A program made the position numbers and the translations under genes. Positions 1-9,328 of a DNA stretch of 64,000 bases are shown piece by piece. Source of the DNA: Chondrocystis sp. NIES-4102. GTDB lineage: Bacteria; Cyanobacteriota; Cyanobacteriia; Cyanobacteriales; Xenococcaceae. The notes under the pieces are model-generated. The model did not search any database and had not been told where the DNA came from. It worked only from the letters and a program-made list of their open reading frames with translations. Numbering within the stretch: the first letter of the stretch is position 1; every line of letters begins with the position of its first letter. The stretch spans positions 992,001 to 1,056,000 of the forward strand of contig AP018281.1 of assembly GCA_002368355.1 (NCBI GenBank), in the 5' to 3' direction.

Positions 1-1
1 A

Positions 2-652
2 CATCATTTCTCCCTACCGAGTGAATTATCTCAACAATTAACTAGTTTTAGTCAACAACAAGGAGTGACATTATTTATGACTTTGTTGACGATTTATAAT
101 ACCTTACTTTATAGCTATAACCAACAGGAAGACATCTCAATAGGTTCTCCTATTGCTAATCGTAACCGCAGCGAAATAGAAGGTTTAATTGGCTTTTTTG
201 TTAACACTTTAGTTTTACGGACAAATTTAGCTAATAATCCAACTTTTACACAATTACTACAAAGAGTAAGAACCACTGCTTTAGATGCTTATGCCCATCA
301 AGATGTTCCTTTTGAAAAGATAGTAGCAGCTTTAAAACCAGTAAGAGATAAGGGTAAGCGATCGCCTTTATTTCAGGTTTGGTTCGTATTACAAAATGCC
401 CCGACACCCACACTTCAATTAGCAGGATTGGATTTAAGTTTAATTGATGTGGAAACGGGGATAGTTCGTCATGATTTGAAGTTGGATTTAACTAAAACTG
501 AGTCGGGTATTCAGGGTTTTTTTGAATATAAACAAGATTTGTTTTCAGAAGAAGTTATTGCCCACCTCACCCAGCGTTTTATCACAATTAGTAGTTTGAT
601 TGTTAGAGATTCTGAAATCAAGTTAAAGGAATTAGTAGAATGTTTGATATAA
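2..652 (+). CDS. NRPS condensation domain, C-terminal half (5' end outside window)
   Basis: The frame is open from the left edge, so the real start lies upstream. The GTG at 65 is only an internal codon. What remains is the second half of an LCL-type condensation domain: the GVTLFMTLL helix, the DISIGSPIANR latch segment, IGFFVNTLVLR, and the DVPFEKIV and SPLFQVWFVLQN motifs all read cleanly. The protein stops shortly after the C domain with no A or T domain, so it is an NRPS that ends in a condensation domain. The next gene overlaps it by 13 nt, which implies translational coupling. The domain probably forms the bond to the residue activated by the NRPS at 1641, making the module split across two proteins with a hydroxylase gene between them. 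Family assignment is certain; the acyl donor cannot be seen. Confidence 0.93.
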   Translation, partial: HHFSLPSELSQQLTSFSQQQGVTLFMTLLTIYNTLLYSYNQQEDISIGSPIANRNRSEIEGLIGFFVNTLVLRTNLANNPTFTQLLQRVRTTALDAYAHQDVPFEKIVAALKPVRDKGKRSPLFQVWFVLQNAPTPTLQLAGLDLSLIDVETGIVRHDLKLDLTKTESGIQGFFEYKQDLFSEEVIAHLTQRFITISSLIVRDSEIKLKELVECLI

Positions 653-1632
653 AAAGTATTAAAAGGAAATCAATAGTAATTGAGGGAGAGGATTTAATTA
701 AGACGGAGTTGCTTAATCCCCACAAGCGATCGCCTTTAGTAATTAAGCCAAATATGGCTGGGATAAATTTAATTAATTGGGCAACTAATTATCGGGATTG
801 GATTGATAAGAATTTATTGGAATATGGTGCTTTATTATTGCGTGATTTTGCCATAAAACCAACAACATTTGAACCATTTATAAGAGCGATCGCAGGGGAA
901 TTATTGGATTATTCTTATCGTTCTACTCCCCGTACTTTAGTTAACGGTAAAATATATACTTCTACGGAATATCCGCCGCAACAGTTTATTCCTCTACACA
1001 ATGAAATGTCCTACGCTCGTTATTGGGCTAGTAAAATTTGGTTTTATTGTGTTCAACCAGCAAAAGAAGGTGGCGAAACACCAATTGCTGATAGTCGTCA
1101 AATATTTAAGCTTATTCCCACTAAAATTAGGGAAAAGTTTATTGCTAAACAAGTTATGTATGTCCGTAATTATGGGCAGGGTTTAGATTTAGATTGGCAA
1201 ACAGTCTTTCAAACAGATAATAAGCAGGTGGTAGAAGATTATTGTGATCAAGTAGGAATTGATTGGCAATGGTTGAATGAAAATCACCTGAGAACTCGTC
1301 AGGTTTGTCCTGCTATTACTACCCATCCTATAACTAAAGAGGTTGTGTGGTTTAATCAAGCTCATTTATTTCATGTTTCCATGTTACCTAATAATCTTCG
1401 TGAATCCTTATTATCTTTACTTCCTTTAGATGATTTACCTCGTAATAGTTTTTATGGCGATGGTACGGTAATAGAAGATGGGGTGATTGAGGAAATAAAT
1501 AATATTTATCTACAGGAAATGTTTACTTTTCCTTGGCAAGCAGGGGATATTTTAATGTTGGATAATCTCCTATTTGCCCACGGGAGAAATCCCTTTTTGG
1601 GAACAAGAAAAGTTTTAGTGGGAATGGCTTAA
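640..1632 (+). CDS. SyrP/TauD-type Fe(II)/2-oxoglutarate beta-hydroxylase
   Basis: This 330-residue TauD-superfamily protein is of the SyrP type found in NRPS clusters. The iron ligands are visible as LHNE (His120, Glu122) and the distal His314 in LFAHGRNPF. Arg323 in GTRKVLVG is the likely 2-oxoglutarate anchor. The HxE version of the facial triad is typical of SyrP-like enzymes, which hydroxylate the beta carbon of aspartate while it is tethered to a carrier protein. The gene overlaps the preceding condensation domain by 13 nt and the next NRPS starts 8 nt later. That NRPS has an Asp-like adenylation code, so beta-hydroxyaspartate is the expected product. Substrate and stereochemistry are inferred, not seen. 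Confidence 0.9.
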   Translation: MFDIKSIKRKSIVIEGEDLIKTELLNPHKRSPLVIKPNMAGINLINWATNYRDWIDKNLLEYGALLLRDFAIKPTTFEPFIRAIAGELLDYSYRSTPRTLVNGKIYTSTEYPPQQFIPLHNEMSYARYWASKIWFYCVQPAKEGGETPIADSRQIFKLIPTKIREKFIAKQVMYVRNYGQGLDLDWQTVFQTDNKQVVEDYCDQVGIDWQWLNENHLRTRQVCPAITTHPITKEVVWFNQAHLFHVSMLPNNLRESLLSLLPLDDLPRNSFYGDGTVIEDGVIEEINNIYLQEMFTFPWQAGDILMLDNLLFAHGRNPFLGTRKVLVGMA

Positions 1633-1640
1633 TATTGAAG

Positions 1641-4600
1641 ATGGAAAAATTAACTAATAACGGTTTTGCAATATCTCCTCAACAGCAGAATATTTGGTTA
1701 TCCTCTACGCCAGATATCAGGCAAAAATTGCAAGTAACAGGCACAATTTTACTCTCAGGGGAATTAGATCTAGTAACTTTAGAAAAGGTTATTAAGCAGG
1801 TAATTAATAAACATGAAATATTGCGGACTAAATTATCCGCGATCGCAGCTTTGGATATTCCGATGCAAGTTATTGATCACCATGATAATTTTTCCCTAGA
1901 TATTGGGGAAATAGATGATCAAGGGGAATTTAATTTAGAAGAAGGTATTTTTTATGCCCGTTTAATCAAGATAAAACCCAAGTCAAATATTCTGGCGATC
2001 GCTATATCGGCTTTTTGTGTTGATCCGATTTCTTTTGTTAATTTGGTACAAGAAATTAGTCAGGCGTATCAAAGTTATGCAGTAGATAATGATCCATTAC
2101 AATATGCAGATTTAGCTGCTTGGCAAAATGAATTATTAACCACAGCACCAGCAGTTGCTAGGCAATATTGGCAAGATAAAAATAGCTTACTAAATTTTAA
2201 AGTTACTCATCCTGTGGAATTTATTCCTCAAGTAGTTAATTGTAATTTAAATAATGATCTTCTTGATCAAATCCAATTATTCGCCTCAGAAAATAACACA
2301 TCCATTGCCAATATATTAATGGGTACTTGGCAACTATTATTATGGCGTTTATTTAGCAAACAAGATCTTGTCGTTGCTACTTATTTTGAGAATAGAAACT
2401 ATCAAGAATTAAAATCCGTCATCGGACTATTAGCTAAATACATCCCTGTACAAATAGAATTAACCCCAGATCTAACTTTCTCCCAACTAATAAGCAAGTT
2501 AGATACAGAAATTACCCAAATAAATCAATGGCAAGAATACTATATCCCTACCCAAGATCACATATCCCCCCCCTATGGCTTTGAATTCAATCTCCTACCT
2601 GCAACCTATCAAACCCCAGATCTAACCTTTACTATCCAAAACATCTTTAACTATTGCGATCGCTATCAATTGAAATTGGGTACTTGGTATGGGCAAAACT
2701 CCCTATTAATTCAATTTTATTACAATAATTATTTATTCAGCCCCGAAGATATAAAAACCTTAACCCAACAATATCAAACATTACTAGAAAGCGCACTCAA
2801 CCAGCCTGAAAATACAATTACACAATTAAATATTCTTAACCCCAAACAACAGCAACAACTACTAATAAAATTCAATCAAACCCCCAAACTCACCCCTCCC
2901 TATCCCAGTTTACATAACTGGTTTGAAGCACAGGTAAATAAAACCCCAGAGGCAACGGCGGTTATCTTTGAAGAGCAACAATTAACCTATCAACAACTAA
3001 ATACCAAAGCGGAAAATCTCGCTAATTACTTAATATCCCTGGGCATAAAATCAGAAACAATTATCGCCCTGTGTGTTGAACGTTCCCTAGATATAGTAAT
3101 TGGAATTATAGGTATTCTTAAAGCAGGTGCAGCCTATTTACCCATAGAACCAAGTTTACCCAATGCAGCAATTAATTTTAGATTACAAGATGCTCAAGCA
3201 GCCATAATCTTAACCCAAAAACATCTACAAACAAAAATAACTGCTGCTAATAATCAAATACCCATTATTACTCTCGATAATAATTTTAAATCATCCCCCA
3301 CTCAAAAACTTTCCCCCAACCTGGCTTACATTATCTACACTTCAGGTTCAACAGGAAAACCCAAAGGTGTAGCCGTAGAACATCGTCAAATAATTAACTA
3401 TCTCACTGGTGCATTAGCTAAATTGAATTTACCAGAAGCTGCAAGTTTTGCTATGGTTTCTACCTTTGCTGCGGACTTGGGTAATACATCTATGTTTGCT
3501 TGCTTGTGTACTGGTGGGTGCTTACATATTATTAGTGAGGGGAAAGCAACTGATCCTATCGCCTTGGGGGATTATTTTAGTAAGCATAAAATTGATTGTT
3601 TAAAAATAGTTCCTTCCCATCTTTGCGCCCTACTAACTGATGTAAATGCCCAAAATATATTACCCCGTCAACGTTTAATTTTAGGAGGTGAAGCAGCAAC
3701 TTGGGAATTAGTAGAAAAAGTCCAGCAACTAGCACCAAATTGTCAAATATACAATCATTATGGCCCAACGGAAACTACTATTGGAGTATTGATTAATCAA
3801 ATAGATCTCCAAGAAAAAAATGATAGCACTTCACCCCTATTAGGATCTCCTATAGCTAATACTCAAATTTATATCCTAGATCAACAACAATTACCTGTAC
3901 CCATTGGTATTGCAGGGGAAATATATATAGGTGGTGCAAATCTCGCCAGGGGCTATATAAATCAACCCCAATTAAACAGTGAAAAGTTTATTATTAATCC
4001 TTTACTCAAACAATATAATCAAGAGCAACAATATCTTGCACCTTTAGTTTATAAGACAGGTGATTTAGGTCGATATTTACCCAGTGGTAAGATTGAATTT
4101 TTAGGCAGAATTGATCATCAAATTAAACTACATGGTTATCGCATTGAACCAGAAGAAATTACAAGCATCCTACGTAAACATCCTCAAGTAATAAATGCAG
4201 TAGTAACAGTGAGGGAAAAATCAAATAATCCCTATCTCGTTGCCTATTTGATAGCTAACTCAGAAATTACTACAGATCTTAAGGATTTCTTACGCAACAA
4301 ACTCCCAGAATATATGTTGCCTTCCTTTTATGTTCAATTAAGCAGCTTTCCCCTAACATCCAACGGTAAAATTGATTTACATAGCTTACCTTTACCAGCA
4401 ACAATTACCGAAGATACCTCTACCTTTATTGCCCCGCGCAACCAGATAGAAGAAACTCTAACTCAAATTTGGAGTAAACTTTTAGGCAAAGAAACAATTA
4501 GTATTGAGGATAACTTTTTTAGTTTAGGTGGCGATTCAATTATAAGTATACAAGCGATCGCTCTGGCTAATCAAGCAGGGTTAAGACTTACTCCTAAACA

Positions 4601-6062
4601 AATATTTGAGCATCAAACTATAGCCCAATTAGCTAAATATGCTGAAGTTAATTATAGTTATCATACTGAACAAGGTATAGTTACAGGTATAGTTCCTTTA
4701 ACACCCATTCAACATAGTTTTTTTGAGCAAGATTTAGTTGCACCCCAGCAATATTGTCAGTCGGTTTTCTTGGAATTTAAAAAGGAAATTGCTCCTCAAC
4801 AATTGGCAAGTGCTATTAATTATTTATTAGAACATCACGATGTATTGCGTAGTAAGTTTGGAGTAAGCGTAGCACATGGCGAAAGTGAAATTACCCCCTC
4901 CATCCCAGTTATCGAAATAACCCACTTCCCAAGCTATAAAGAGGATATAGCTACTAAAATTCAATCTAGCTTAGATTTAGCATCAGGAAAGCTGATTAAA
5001 ATAGCTACTTTTAATTTAGATGCAAATCAAGGACAACTTTTATTAATTGTTATTCATCACTTATTAATTGATGGTGTTTCCTGGCGCATTCTACTCGATG
5101 ATCTACAAACAGCCTTAACTCAAATCAATCAAGGTCAAACAATTCAATTACCAGCTAAAACAACTTCCTATAAATATTGGGCGCAACGTTTACAGCAATA
5201 TGCCCAAACAGCAATAGTCAAGGATGAATTAAATTATTGGTTGAATTTATTAGCTTCGGCAAGAAGTTTAACGCCTTTACCTGTAGATTTTCCTAATTCC
5301 GAGGGTAGGGTGGGGGATACTGCTATGCTATCCTGTTGCTTTTCCCCAGATGAGACACAGGCTATATTGCGCAAAAATATCCCATCATATCATGCTCAAT
5401 TTAATAATATCATATTAGCAGCCATAGTCAAGACCTTTTGCGACTGGACAGGAAAATCCCAATTACTAATTAATTTAGAAGGACATGGGAGAGAAGATAT
5501 CTTTGCTGATGTAGATTTATCCCGTACGGTGGGATGGTTTACCACTGTATTCCCAGTGCTACTGGATCTAAAGCAAGCTTGTTGTCATCAGGAAATTATC
5601 CAAACCATCGAGGAACAAATAGAGCGAATACCCCATAAAGGTATTGGATATGGTTTACTGCGTTATCTCAACCAAGACAAGACAATATCTCAAGCTTTAG
5701 CTAATACAGCCCAAGCAGAAATTTGTTTTAACTATTTAGGACAATTCGATAACCTATTAACATCACCCTGGTTTAAATTACCCTCAGAACTAGGAAACAG
5801 TCCCCCAAATATAATAAATCAAAGTCGCTACTTATTAAATATCAATGCTTATATTATTGAGGGTCAATTAAAACTAGATTGGGTCTATAACTCGGGAAAA
5901 TATCGAGAAGCAACCATAGCCAAATTAATCAAATCCTATCAAGAAATAATCAGAAACATAATAGAGACAGAAAAAACAGTAATAGGAAATACCCCTTCAG
6001 ACTTTCCCCAAGCCAATCTAAATCAAGAACAATTAGACCAATTCCTAGCAACATTAGATTAA
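1641..6062 (+). CDS. NRPS: degenerate C (interface-like)-A(Asp)-T-E
   Basis: I start this 1473-residue protein at ATG 1641 rather than the in-frame TTG at 1635. Residues about 10-400 fold like a condensation domain, but the catalytic HHxxxDG is replaced by SAFCVDP near residue 125, so it should not condense. It resembles the interface domains that partner aspartate beta-hydroxylases. The A domain (about 430-930) has YTSGSTGKPKG and pocket residues reading D-L-T-K-I-G-H-I-G-K, one change from the published Asp code DLTKVGHIGK. A carrier site LGGDS lies near 965. An epimerization domain follows, with HHLLIDGVSWRILL near 1140. The C terminus ends in a TPSDFP-type COM donor tail that faces the COM acceptor of the next protein. 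The predicted residue is D-configured beta-hydroxyaspartate. Confidence 0.93.
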   Translation: MEKLTNNGFAISPQQQNIWLSSTPDIRQKLQVTGTILLSGELDLVTLEKVIKQVINKHEILRTKLSAIAALDIPMQVIDHHDNFSLDIGEIDDQGEFNLEEGIFYARLIKIKPKSNILAIAISAFCVDPISFVNLVQEISQAYQSYAVDNDPLQYADLAAWQNELLTTAPAVARQYWQDKNSLLNFKVTHPVEFIPQVVNCNLNNDLLDQIQLFASENNTSIANILMGTWQLLLWRLFSKQDLVVATYFENRNYQELKSVIGLLAKYIPVQIELTPDLTFSQLISKLDTEITQINQWQEYYIPTQDHISPPYGFEFNLLPATYQTPDLTFTIQNIFNYCDRYQLKLGTWYGQNSLLIQFYYNNYLFSPEDIKTLTQQYQTLLESALNQPENTITQLNILNPKQQQQLLIKFNQTPKLTPPYPSLHNWFEAQVNKTPEATAVIFEEQQLTYQQLNTKAENLANYLISLGIKSETIIALCVERSLDIVIGIIGILKAGAAYLPIEPSLPNAAINFRLQDAQAAIILTQKHLQTKITAANNQIPIITLDNNFKSSPTQKLSPNLAYIIYTSGSTGKPKGVAVEHRQIINYLTGALAKLNLPEAASFAMVSTFAADLGNTSMFACLCTGGCLHIISEGKATDPIALGDYFSKHKIDCLKIVPSHLCALLTDVNAQNILPRQRLILGGEAATWELVEKVQQLAPNCQIYNHYGPTETTIGVLINQIDLQEKNDSTSPLLGSPIANTQIYILDQQQLPVPIGIAGEIYIGGANLARGYINQPQLNSEKFIINPLLKQYNQEQQYLAPLVYKTGDLGRYLPSGKIEFLGRIDHQIKLHGYRIEPEEITSILRKHPQVINAVVTVREKSNNPYLVAYLIANSEITTDLKDFLRNKLPEYMLPSFYVQLSSFPLTSNGKIDLHSLPLPATITEDTSTFIAPRNQIEETLTQIWSKLLGKETISIEDNFFSLGGDSIISIQAIALANQAGLRLTPKQIFEHQTIAQLAKYAEVNYSYHTEQGIVTGIVPLTPIQHSFFEQDLVAPQQYCQSVFLEFKKEIAPQQLASAINYLLEHHDVLRSKFGVSVAHGESEITPSIPVIEITHFPSYKEDIATKIQSSLDLASGKLIKIATFNLDANQGQLLLIVIHHLLIDGVSWRILLDDLQTALTQINQGQTIQLPAKTTSYKYWAQRLQQYAQTAIVKDELNYWLNLLASARSLTPLPVDFPNSEGRVGDTAMLSCCFSPDETQAILRKNIPSYHAQFNNIILAAIVKTFCDWTGKSQLLINLEGHGREDIFADVDLSRTVGWFTTVFPVLLDLKQACCHQEIIQTIEEQIERIPHKGIGYGLLRYLNQDKTISQALANTAQAEICFNYLGQFDNLLTSPWFKLPSELGNSPPNIINQSRYLLNINAYIIEGQLKLDWVYNSGKYREATIAKLIKSYQEIIRNIIETEKTVIGNTPSDFPQANLNQEQLDQFLATLD

Positions 6063-6064
6063 TA

Positions 6065-9000
6065 ATGAAGAAAGAAAATATAGAGGATATCTATCAACTA
6101 TCACCCCTACAACAGGGCATACTATTCCACACCCTGTGTGAGGTTGAAACAGGAATTTACCTGATCCAACTTTGCTATCGCCTCCAAGGCGAACTAAATC
6201 TTAAAGCTTTTGAGCAAGCCTGGCAAAAAGTAGTAGATAGACACACCATTTTACGTACTAGCTTTCATTGGGAAAAACTAGAACAACCCTTGCAAGTAGT
6301 TAGTAAACAAGTACCAATAAAAATACAGTTTGAAGACTGGAGTGAACAAGAAGACAAATTAGAGACATGGCTTGAGAGGGAAAGAAATCAAAGTTTTAAG
6401 CTAAATCAAGCACCCTTAATGCGTTGGACTATTATACGTCGTGGACAAGATGATTACTATTTTGTTTGGAGTAAACACCATTTAATTTTAGATGGTTGGT
6501 CAACGGCGTTAATTTTAAAAGAAGTGATAGAAATCTATCAAAAGCAAGCTAGGACAGATTTAGAGCCAATTCCCTATAGAGAATATATAGCTTGGTTGCA
6601 ACAACAGGACTTAACTCAAGCTAAAAATTTCTGGAAAACCCAACTTCAAGGCATAAAAACCCCGACATCCCTAATTATAGGGAGAGAAGCCAATAAAGAG
6701 ACAGGCAAAAAAGAAGAAGTTGTTTTCAAGTTAGCTGCCACGACTACAAAAAATTTACAGAAACTGGCACAGGAAAACCAATTAACCTTAAGTACCATAA
6801 TTCAAGGTGCGTGGGCATTACTACTCCAGCGTTATACTAGCGATGCAGATATAGTGTATGGAGTGACAGTTGCAGGTCGTCCTAGCAATTTAAGCGGGGC
6901 AGAAAGAATGGTAGGCTTATTTATTAATACCCTACCCGTGCGAGTCAAGATAGTAGAGACAGATAGATTACTACCTTGGCTAAAACAACTGCAAACCCAA
7001 CTATTAGAAATAAGGCAATACGAATATACTCCTTTAATAGAAATCCAAGGGTGGAGTGAGATAGGGCGAGACTTACCACTATTTGAAAGTATTGTGGTGT
7101 TGGAAAACTATCCAGTAGATTCAAGTTTACAACAACCAGGAAGTTTAGCAGTTGAGAGTATTAGCACTTTCGACCATACAAACTATCCCCTAACGCTAAC
7201 AGTAATTCCTGGGGTAGAATTATCCCTTTCCCTAGCTTTTACTACTTGCCTTGATACCGCTACTATTAAGCGGATGTTGGGACATCTACAAACCCTGTTA
7301 ACGGGAATGGTTAATAACCCTCAAACCAAGTTAATAGACTTACCTTTATTAAGCGCAGAGGAAGATGGACAACTACAAAAATTCAATCAAACTAGAAATA
7401 ATATTGACGAAGCACAACTGCAGCAATGTATTCATCAACTCATTGAAACCCAAGCCAGAAAAAGCCCCGACGCTGTAGCGGTAGTTTGGGAAGCAGAAAA
7501 GTTGACCTATGGGGAATTAAACCAAAAAAGCCAACAATTAGCCGAATATCTGCAGTTACAGGGGGTAAAACCCGAAGTTATCGTAGGGATATGTTGCGAT
7601 CGCTCTTTAGAGATGATCATTGCTATAGTAGCCATCCTCAAAGCAGGTGGGGCATATTTACCACTAGATCCAAATTTACCCAAGGAAGCAATAACTTGGA
7701 GAATAGAGGATGCCAAGGTAGCAATAGTTTTAGCCCCAAAGCAGCTACAAGCAAAAATTGCCCATAAGGATCTACAAATTATCGATTTAGATCTAAGATC
7801 ATTACCCCAAGTTGCCAACCCTCAACCCCCCAAACCCCCAACCCCTGATAATCTTGCCTACGTCATCTATACTTCTGGTTCGACAGGAAAACCCAAGGGG
7901 GTAATGGTCAATCATCGTAGTTTAGTTAATGCTTATTTAGGTTGGTCAGCAGCCTATCAATTAAATCAGGTTAAAAATCATCTTCAGATGGCAAACTTTG
8001 CCTTTGATGTCTTTACGGGGGATGTAGTACGGGCATTATGTTCAGGAGGAAAATTAGTTTTATGCCCTGGGGAGATATTACTAGAAGCAGACAAACTCTA
8101 CCAATTAATACTACAACAGCAGATAGAGATTGGGGAATTCGTCCCAGTGGTATTGCGCCATCTAATGGAGTATTTAGAAAAGACACAACAGCAATTAAAT
8201 ATGGGTGTGGTAATCTGCGGTTCAGATAGTTGGTATGGTAGAGAATACAACCATTTTAGAAAGTTTTTAGCTAAAAATTGCCGATTAATTAATTCTTTTG
8301 GGGTAACAGAAGCCACCATAGATAGTTGCTATTTTGAAACCACTAAGGATATAGCATCAGGACAATTAGTTCCTATCGGTAAACCCTTTGTTAATACCCA
8401 GTTATATATACTAGACCAAGAAAGCAAGCGATCGCTTCCTATTGGAGTAGCAGGAGAACTTTATATTGGGGGTTTGGGTGTTGCTAGAGGTTATTTAAAT
8501 CGCCCTCAATTAAATTGCGAGAAGTTTTTGAATTTAGATAGTTATGATACTCCTCTTTATAAAACAGGAGATAAAGCCCGCTACCTTCCCAACGGCGATA
8601 TCGAATTTCTAGGTAGGATAGATAACCAAGTAAAACTAAGAGGATTTCGGATTGAACTGGGGGAAATAGAAGCAATATTATATCAGTATCCCCAAATTAC
8701 CGAAAATGTCGTTATCCTGCGCCAAGATAGCCCACAAGAGGCAAAAATAGTAGCTTATCTAGTTACAGAAAGCAATAAACCTGTGGCTGTAAGAGAATTA
8801 CGCAACTTTTTAAGAAAGAAATTACCAGAATACGCCTTACCTTCCGCCTTCGTCTTCCTCAAAAAACTTCCCCTCTCCCCCAACGGCAAAATAGACAGAA
8901 AATCATTACCAATACCCAGCCCCAGTTGCTATTTAAATAATAACTACACTCCTGCAAATAATGCGATCGAAGAAATTTTAGTAGACATTTGGGCGAAAAT

Positions 9001-9289
9001 CCTACAGCTACCACGAGTGGGTATTGAAGATAACTTCTTTGATTTAGGAGGGCATTCCTTACTAGCGACACAGGTAATCTCTCGTATCCGTGAAGCCTTT
9101 GCCATTGAACTAGCAATACGCTGTTTATTTGAATCTCCTACAGTCGCCCAACTAGCCAAAAGAATAATAGAACAAGAAAAAAGCCCAGGAATTACCTTAA
9201 AAAGAGCCATAATTCTGCAAAAAATCGCTCTTATGTCCTCACAAGAAGCAAAACAACTATTGCAAGCCAAAAAAACAATTAAATCCTAA
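6065..9289 (+). CDS. NRPS: C-A(Orn)-T
   Basis: This 1074-residue single-module NRPS starts 2 nt after the previous stop. The N terminus (IYQLSPLQQGILFHTL) is the COM-acceptor style used after an epimerization domain. The condensation motif HHLILDG is intact near residue 138. The A domain (about 450-950) carries YTSGSTGKPKG. Its pocket, read from FDVFTGD, GEFVP, VICGSD and SFGVTEATID, gives D-V-G-E-I-G-S-I-D-K, which matches the published ornithine code exactly. The carrier site LGGHS is near 995. The module should add L-ornithine or a modified ornithine. No ornithine N-hydroxylase lies in this window, so any hydroxamate chemistry would have to come from elsewhere. A 40-nt linker with a TTGCGCCTTTGCGC motif separates it from the next gene. 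Confidence 0.93.
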   Translation: MKKENIEDIYQLSPLQQGILFHTLCEVETGIYLIQLCYRLQGELNLKAFEQAWQKVVDRHTILRTSFHWEKLEQPLQVVSKQVPIKIQFEDWSEQEDKLETWLERERNQSFKLNQAPLMRWTIIRRGQDDYYFVWSKHHLILDGWSTALILKEVIEIYQKQARTDLEPIPYREYIAWLQQQDLTQAKNFWKTQLQGIKTPTSLIIGREANKETGKKEEVVFKLAATTTKNLQKLAQENQLTLSTIIQGAWALLLQRYTSDADIVYGVTVAGRPSNLSGAERMVGLFINTLPVRVKIVETDRLLPWLKQLQTQLLEIRQYEYTPLIEIQGWSEIGRDLPLFESIVVLENYPVDSSLQQPGSLAVESISTFDHTNYPLTLTVIPGVELSLSLAFTTCLDTATIKRMLGHLQTLLTGMVNNPQTKLIDLPLLSAEEDGQLQKFNQTRNNIDEAQLQQCIHQLIETQARKSPDAVAVVWEAEKLTYGELNQKSQQLAEYLQLQGVKPEVIVGICCDRSLEMIIAIVAILKAGGAYLPLDPNLPKEAITWRIEDAKVAIVLAPKQLQAKIAHKDLQIIDLDLRSLPQVANPQPPKPPTPDNLAYVIYTSGSTGKPKGVMVNHRSLVNAYLGWSAAYQLNQVKNHLQMANFAFDVFTGDVVRALCSGGKLVLCPGEILLEADKLYQLILQQQIEIGEFVPVVLRHLMEYLEKTQQQLNMGVVICGSDSWYGREYNHFRKFLAKNCRLINSFGVTEATIDSCYFETTKDIASGQLVPIGKPFVNTQLYILDQESKRSLPIGVAGELYIGGLGVARGYLNRPQLNCEKFLNLDSYDTPLYKTGDKARYLPNGDIEFLGRIDNQVKLRGFRIELGEIEAILYQYPQITENVVILRQDSPQEAKIVAYLVTESNKPVAVRELRNFLRKKLPEYALPSAFVFLKKLPLSPNGKIDRKSLPIPSPSCYLNNNYTPANNAIEEILVDIWAKILQLPRVGIEDNFFDLGGHSLLATQVISRIREAFAIELAIRCLFESPTVAQLAKRIIEQEKSPGITLKRAIILQKIALMSSQEAKQLLQAKKTIKS

Positions 9290-9328
9290 CAAGTACACCT
9301 TTGCGCCTTTGCGCGAAATAAAAACATA

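Noticed and set aside
6065-9289. Ornithine N-hydroxylase or formyltransferase needed for hydroxamates near the Orn module
   Set aside because: No such gene occurs in the window, so I do not claim a hydroxamate.
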